Origin: Prosthecobacter sp.
GTDB lineage: Bacteria > Verrucomicrobiota > Verrucomicrobiia > Verrucomicrobiales > Verrucomicrobiaceae
Direction: 5' to 3'
Length of the DNA stretch: 64,000 nucleotides
Assembly: GCF_014879935.1 (NCBI RefSeq)
Contig: NZ_JACSRD010000123.1
Coordinates: 62,001-126,000 of the forward strand
This document shows positions 60,146-64,000 of this stretch, in pieces. Every line of letters starts with the position of its first letter. Within the stretch, counting starts at the first letter, position 1. The translations under genes and the position numbers were made by a program. The notes beneath the pieces were generated by a model. That model searched no databases, was not told where the DNA came from, and saw nothing but the letters and a program-made list of their open reading frames with translations.

Positions 60146-61693
60146 ATGAAACGCGCTCTCGGACTTTGCGTCCTTCTTTCCGCCTGCTCTCCCGAAGCAG
60201 AAACCGCCCGGACACCCGCACCCGCACCAACCGACAGCGCCCAAGTCGCCGCCGCTCATCTCGACGCGGCACTGATGCACGACTACGAACTGCTCAAGGA
60301 ACAACGTCAGAAGTGGAAGAACACGCCTGCCCTTCCCAGTCTGCCTGACCTGGCGGACGACTCGGTTTTTCTACGCCGCGCCTGCATTGATCTGGCCGGA
60401 AGGCTGCCAAAGCCCGAGGAAGCTCGTGCCTTCCTGGCCGACAAATCGCCCGCGAAGCGCGTGAAGCTCACCGAAGCATTGGTGAGAGAGCCCGGGGCCG
60501 CCGATGTGCGCTTTCGCATGCTCGCGGAGGCGTTTCGGGTGAAGGACGACGATCCCAACATCGGCTGGCTTCGTACAGCGGCGGCGGAAGACCGGCCTTA
60601 TGCCGAAATCGTGACCCACATGATCGGCGGCGGCCACATGCGTCAGCGCGATCAGAATGACGCCATGCGCACCGGTGTGGAAACGGCCTACACCGTGCTG
60701 GGCGAGGATTTGTACTGCGCCATGTGCCACGATCACCCCTTCAATGATCACACCGAGCGGGAATGCCACGAGTTTGCTGCCTGTTTTGCCGGCAAAGACG
60801 TGGTCCGCCTTCCATCCGACTACCTTTACCGTGACGGCAAGCCCGGCGACGTTGTTCCGCCTGCCCTGCCTCGCATCCATCGAAGCTGGCGCCCCATGCT
60901 CAACGACGACGAGGACAAGCTCACGCAAGTCGCACGCTGGATCGTGGAGCAGCAAGACAGCCGCCGCTTCGCCCTCGTGACATCCTTGCGTGTCTGGAGC
61001 AGCTTGTTTGGCATGCCCGGCCAGATGGTGGACAAGACCATCGGAGGTGTGGACGACGCGCTGCCTTGGCATGGCATTCATCGCAAACCAATCCTCAATC
61101 GCACCAGTAACGACTGCTTCAGCGCCTCACCTCGCGGTGCTCCCACCTGGATCGGCCTGGAAGTCAACTCGCCCTCTGATTTCACACACGGTATCAAGGT
61201 GCTCATCGAGGAGTTCCTGCGCTGTGGCGGCCGCCTGGGCGAATTCCAGCGCATCCTCGCCCGCACCGATGCCTATCAACGATCCGGCATCGACTACACC
61301 ATGGATTGGGACGGATGCTACCTCACTCCAGCTCCGCAAATCCGCCGCCTGCCCTCCGAAGTCATCTGGAAGGCGATTTCAGGCGAGTTTGATCTTCAAA
61401 TCCCGCAGGTGCCAAAGCCTGGCCACCCGCTGCGGATGCTCGGACGCGGCACACGTGAATGGACCGATGAAAGCCTGACACCCGTCTCGCATGACCTGGC
61501 TCGATTCATGATGAATGATCCCCTTGTCGCAAAGGCCACCGAAAGGCGTGGCAACGCCGACGATCTCTTTCTCGAACTGCTGGGCCGCGAGGCTTCGAAA
61601 CGCGAGCGTGCAGCGATCTCCAGCCATGCAGCATCCAATCGAGACGTGGCCTGGTCATTGCTGAATACCACGGAGTTCATGTTCAGACCGTGA
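60146..61693 (+). CDS. DUF1549-type lipoprotein with CXXCH motif
   Basis: 515 residues. Lipobox LLSAC near residue 14 predicts a lipoprotein. The DUF1549 region has DSVFLRRACIDLAGRLPKPE and the family hallmark DLYCAMCHDHPF with a CXXCH. The second half matches a DUF1553-like part (RFALVTSLRVWSSLFGMPGQ, RRLPSEVIWKAISGEFDLQ). Such proteins are greatly expanded in Planctomycetes and Verrucomicrobia, usually 700-1,100 residues with a companion DUF1501 protein; this one is short and alone. Heme binding is not proven for the family. Confidence 0.82.
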   Translation: MKRALGLCVLLSACSPEAETARTPAPAPTDSAQVAAAHLDAALMHDYELLKEQRQKWKNTPALPSLPDLADDSVFLRRACIDLAGRLPKPEEARAFLADKSPAKRVKLTEALVREPGAADVRFRMLAEAFRVKDDDPNIGWLRTAAAEDRPYAEIVTHMIGGGHMRQRDQNDAMRTGVETAYTVLGEDLYCAMCHDHPFNDHTERECHEFAACFAGKDVVRLPSDYLYRDGKPGDVVPPALPRIHRSWRPMLNDDEDKLTQVARWIVEQQDSRRFALVTSLRVWSSLFGMPGQMVDKTIGGVDDALPWHGIHRKPILNRTSNDCFSASPRGAPTWIGLEVNSPSDFTHGIKVLIEEFLRCGGRLGEFQRILARTDAYQRSGIDYTMDWDGCYLTPAPQIRRLPSEVIWKAISGEFDLQIPQVPKPGHPLRMLGRGTREWTDESLTPVSHDLARFMMNDPLVAKATERRGNADDLFLELLGREASKRERAAISSHAASNRDVAWSLLNTTEFMFRP

Positions 61694-61840
61694 GGGAGCG
61701 CGGACCTCCGAGTCCGCAGCAGGTCGCCAGCGGTTGATGAGAACAGACCTCGAACCGCGCTATCGCAAGCTGGGTGGTTGTGGGTGTGGTGGAGGGCATC
61801 GATCAAGCGGAACGACAGTTTCCAGCGGAGACCCGCGCCG

Positions 61841-61892
61841 CAATCCCGCGAGCCGGGTGATCTTCATTTCCAAATCTTGCCTTCCCGCTGAC
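61841..61892 (-). pseudogene. Decayed copy of the M28 peptidase gene 3' end
   Basis: About 52 bases align with 62491-62546, the 3' end of the M28 peptidase gene, in the same orientation. They share the exact block GTGATCTTCATTTC and matching flanks (roughly 80% identity with small gaps). In reverse complement it preserves QREGK and a frameshifted EMKIT. The stop codon is lost. The small membrane-protein gene lies between the copies. Confidence 0.45.
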
Positions 61893-61931
61893 AGCCATTT
61901 CAGTGGCCAATCTTTTGCTCCTCTCACCGCC

Positions 61932-62489
61932 ATGACATCCGACCTTCCGAATGCCGATATCTTGACGAAAGTCCGTGGCGCCAATTGCCTGACGGAGTCA
62001 GAGCTTCAGTCGCTTTCCAGCGCAATCCTGGAGGTTCAACTGCGTCGGGAGCTGGATTCAGTCGATTCCCAATGGGAGAACGACATGCGGAAATATGTGT
62101 CCTTTCGTCGGAGCAAAGGCGGCAAGTCAGGACTTGTCCTGGTTTCGCGTGGAGAAGGTTTCGCAGGAGTCCTCGTCGGGCTGGGCATCGCCTCATACGG
62201 AGGCTACATGATCTGGCAGATTCTCCAGGACTCCAAAAAGGCAGATGATTCATTGGTCTCTCTACCATTCCTCTTTTTCGCCGTCCTTCTGGCGCTGGGA
62301 GCGTGGCTTGTCATCAATAGCTTCGGACAGTTTCATGTGGTGACTGAGTACGAACGGGAACGTGGGGAATACCTCGCTCGACGCAAACAGCTCACGGCTC
62401 AATTGCCCAAAGAATCACGCTTTCCTGCGCGCTACTGTCCCAATTGCTTGTCCTGGGACAGCAGGTATCTTGACTCGCCGCCGTGGTGA
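61932..62489 (+). CDS. Membrane protein with two helices and C-terminal CxxC
   Basis: 185 residues from MTSDLPNADILTKVRGANCL at 61932. A charged helical N-terminus precedes two hydrophobic segments (GEGFAGVLVGLGIASYGGYM and LPFLFFAVLLALGAWLVI). A cytoplasmic tail ends with ARYCPNCLSWDSRYLDSPPW, where CPNC could hold a metal or be redox active. No family recognised. Its stop is directly adjacent, with no spacing, to the stop of the convergent M28 gene. Confidence 0.65.
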   Translation: MTSDLPNADILTKVRGANCLTESELQSLSSAILEVQLRRELDSVDSQWENDMRKYVSFRRSKGGKSGLVLVSRGEGFAGVLVGLGIASYGGYMIWQILQDSKKADDSLVSLPFLFFAVLLALGAWLVINSFGQFHVVTEYERERGEYLARRKQLTAQLPKESRFPARYCPNCLSWDSRYLDSPPW

Positions 62490-64000
62490 TCAATCGCGCG
62501 ACCCTGGCGTGATCTTCATTTCGACCTCTTTGCCATCGCGCTGCACGGTGATCGTCGTCTCCTTGCCGATCTTCAAATCTCCCATCACATAGGTGTAGTC
62601 GTAGATGTTCGCGACGTCCTTGCCGCCGAGTTTGATGATGATGTCGCCGGCTTTGACGCCTGCCTTCGCCGCCGGTCCGACTGGTGACACGCCGCTGAGC
62701 TTCACGCCTTTGGTGTCGCCTTGGGCGTAATCGGGGATGGTGCCCAAATACGCACGCAGTCCCGTGCGCACGCCGGAGTTTTTCGGCGCTTCCATGGCGA
62801 TGTAATCCGGCGCGGCGTCGGCGGTGGCGATGCCGCGGGCGATGAGTCCCATGAGCTTGGTGATCTTCGCGGCGTTCGGGTAGTCGATCTTCTCCGCCGT
62901 ATCACTCGGCATGTGGTAATCGGCGTGCGAGCCGGTGAAGGCATTCAGCGTGGGGATGCCCTTCAAATAGAACGCGGTGCTGTCCGTCGGCAGATGCGCA
63001 TCGTTTTGCGTGGTGATGGGCAAGCCGATGGGCGCGTTGCGTTTTTCGATCTCCTTCGCCCACAGCGAGCTGCTGCCGAGGCCCTGGAGCACGAGCGCTT
63101 TCTGAAAACGGCCGATCATGTCCATGTTCAGGCACGCGGCGAACATGCCGGTGAGCTTCGCGTTGGCATCGCCCTTGATCATTTTCGCGTAAGCTTCGAC
63201 GAAGTGATTGCTACCGAGCAATCCGAGTTCTTCACCGCTCCATGCGGCGAAGATGATGTCGCGCTTGAGCGTGAGCTTGCCCTGTTTCTTCAAATCGGCC
63301 AGCCACTGGGCGATTTCGAGCACGCCACCGACACCGCTGGCATTGTCATCGGCTCCGTGATGGATCTTGTTCACTTCATCGCCCTTCGCACGCGAGTTCG
63401 AGCCGCCGCTGCTGCCGAGATGGTCGATATGGGCACCCACAATAAGCGGCGCGACGTGTGGATCAGGCTGCTGGCCGTAAGGCAGCACGGCGAGCACGTT
63501 GCGGCCCTTTTTCTTCTCCTGCTGGATCACGATGTTCGCCGCGAGCGTGCCTTTGCAGTCGATGCCGCCCATCAAATCGCCCGTGTCGAGCTTGTCCTGG
63601 AGTTCCTTGAGTGTCTTGCCGGTGCCCGCGAGCAATTTGTCGCCCACCGCATCGGTCACGCTGATGGCTGCGATGCCGCTGGAGGCCAACGAGGCATCAA
63701 ACGTCATCGGCGCGAGCTGTTGCACGACCTTCGAGTTCGGTCCGCTGACCACGATTAGGCCGCGTGCGCCCTTTTGACGGGCGGTGAGCGCTTTGTAGCG
63801 CAGGCTGGAGTAGCGGCTGAGTTCATTGCGCCGCTCCTGCGTGATGCCTTCCGGCAAATAGCGGAACACGAGCACCCATTTGTCCTTCACATCGAGATGC
63901 GCGTAGCTCGAATAGGTCTCGATGGAGGCCGATTCGGGCGTTTCGATGCCGTAACCGGCGAAGACGATCTTCGCGGCCTTCACTTCGCCGTTTTGGGAGA
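62490..64000 (-). CDS. M28 family metallopeptidase with PA and PDZ domains (N-terminus beyond window)
   Basis: 503 codons are visible; the frame is open across the right edge, so the start lies outside. Order: a PA-like domain (KIVFAGYGIETPE to ~residue 180), the M28 zinc aminopeptidase with ligands in VGAHIDHLG, HHGADDNASG, AWSGEELGLLG, NMDMIGR and HADYHMPSDT, and a PDZ domain at the end (LSGVSPVGPAAKAGVKAGDI). All metal ligands are present, so it should be an active, probably exported, peptidase. Its last bases are duplicated in decayed form at 61841-61892. Confidence 0.88.
   Translation of the reverse strand, partial: SQNGEVKAAKIVFAGYGIETPESASIETYSSYAHLDVKDKWVLVFRYLPEGITQERRNELSRYSSLRYKALTARQKGARGLIVVSGPNSKVVQQLAPMTFDASLASSGIAAISVTDAVGDKLLAGTGKTLKELQDKLDTGDLMGGIDCKGTLAANIVIQQEKKKGRNVLAVLPYGQQPDPHVAPLIVGAHIDHLGSSGGSNSRAKGDEVNKIHHGADDNASGVGGVLEIAQWLADLKKQGKLTLKRDIIFAAWSGEELGLLGSNHFVEAYAKMIKGDANAKLTGMFAACLNMDMIGRFQKALVLQGLGSSSLWAKEIEKRNAPIGLPITTQNDAHLPTDSTAFYLKGIPTLNAFTGSHADYHMPSDTAEKIDYPNAAKITKLMGLIARGIATADAAPDYIAMEAPKNSGVRTGLRAYLGTIPDYAQGDTKGVKLSGVSPVGPAAKAGVKAGDIIIKLGGKDVANIYDYTYVMGDLKIGKETTITVQRDGKEVEMKITPGSRD

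Noticed and set aside
1-64000. tRNA, rRNA, CRISPR and transposase genes
   Set aside because: Looked for on both strands by eye; no cloverleaf-like 70-90-base unit, regular repeat-spacer array or transposase motif was convincing.

Overview
The window is high-GC bacterial chromosome, most likely from the phylum Verrucomicrobiota (Prosthecobacter/Verrucomicrobiaceae-like). This is inferred from the mix of very large secreted proteins, DUF1549-type and ThuA-like proteins, propeller and PA14 proteins, two MoxR/VWA clusters, and dispersed ATGACGAATG-type intergenic repeats. No rRNA, tRNA, CRISPR array or complete insertion sequence was recognised.

Layout. (1) 1-7835 (-): the N-terminal 2,611 codons of a giant secreted protein that runs off the left edge. 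It fuses a galactose-oxidase-like copper radical oxidase, a lectin-like domain, Ig and PKD domains, a beta-propeller, a two-CXXCH cytochrome c module and three long tandem repeats. (2) 8032-10390 (+): leuB followed by an overlapping HipA-like kinase/DUF3037 pair. (3) 10513-14871: a NACHT-type NTPase with leucine-rich repeats (-) and a UPF0175/DUF3368 toxin-antitoxin pair (+). With the HipA pair this forms a small defence or stress island. (4) 14925-16895 (-): a DUF4058 gene flanked by two copies of the 3' end of a D-2-hydroxyacid dehydrogenase gene, one intact and one a remnant.

(5) 17019-35073 (-): an 18-kb run of one-strand genes. In transcription order these are a 2,944-residue secreted TPR protein, a Gln/Cys-rich membrane protein, a four-helix-bundle gene inside inverted repeats, MoxR, DUF58, a BatA-like VWA protein, a polyvalent-type kinase and a double-VWA membrane protein. 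(6) 35208-36935: ThuA-like protein, a small lipoprotein and AraD. (7) 37061-46212 (+): a second MoxR-DUF58-DUF4381-BatA-BatB/C-BatD/E cluster, interrupted by a zeta-toxin-like gene. In both clusters the MoxR ATPase presumably works with membrane VWA proteins in envelope assembly or stress tolerance, and both have acquired kinase or toxin-like genes and repeat elements.

(8) 46213-46519: a gene-free interval with a close match to a sigma-54 promoter, followed about 120 bp later by a strong terminator hairpin, which suggests a small RNA. (9) 46520-56951: ferritin, an MFS transporter, ClpS, small proteins, a cupredoxin-PA14 protein with a propeller protein, an ABC ATPase/membrane pair, a secreted protein and an M23 peptidase. 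(10) 57020-64000: a DUF362 protein, a palindrome-rich spacer, purD, a DUF1549 lipoprotein, a small membrane protein and a partial M28 peptidase cut by the right edge.

The strongest leads are the oxidase-cytochrome fusion, the sigma-54/small-RNA interval, the four-helix-bundle gene in inverted repeats, the two modified MoxR clusters, and the two places where a gene sits between an intact gene end and a decayed copy of that end.
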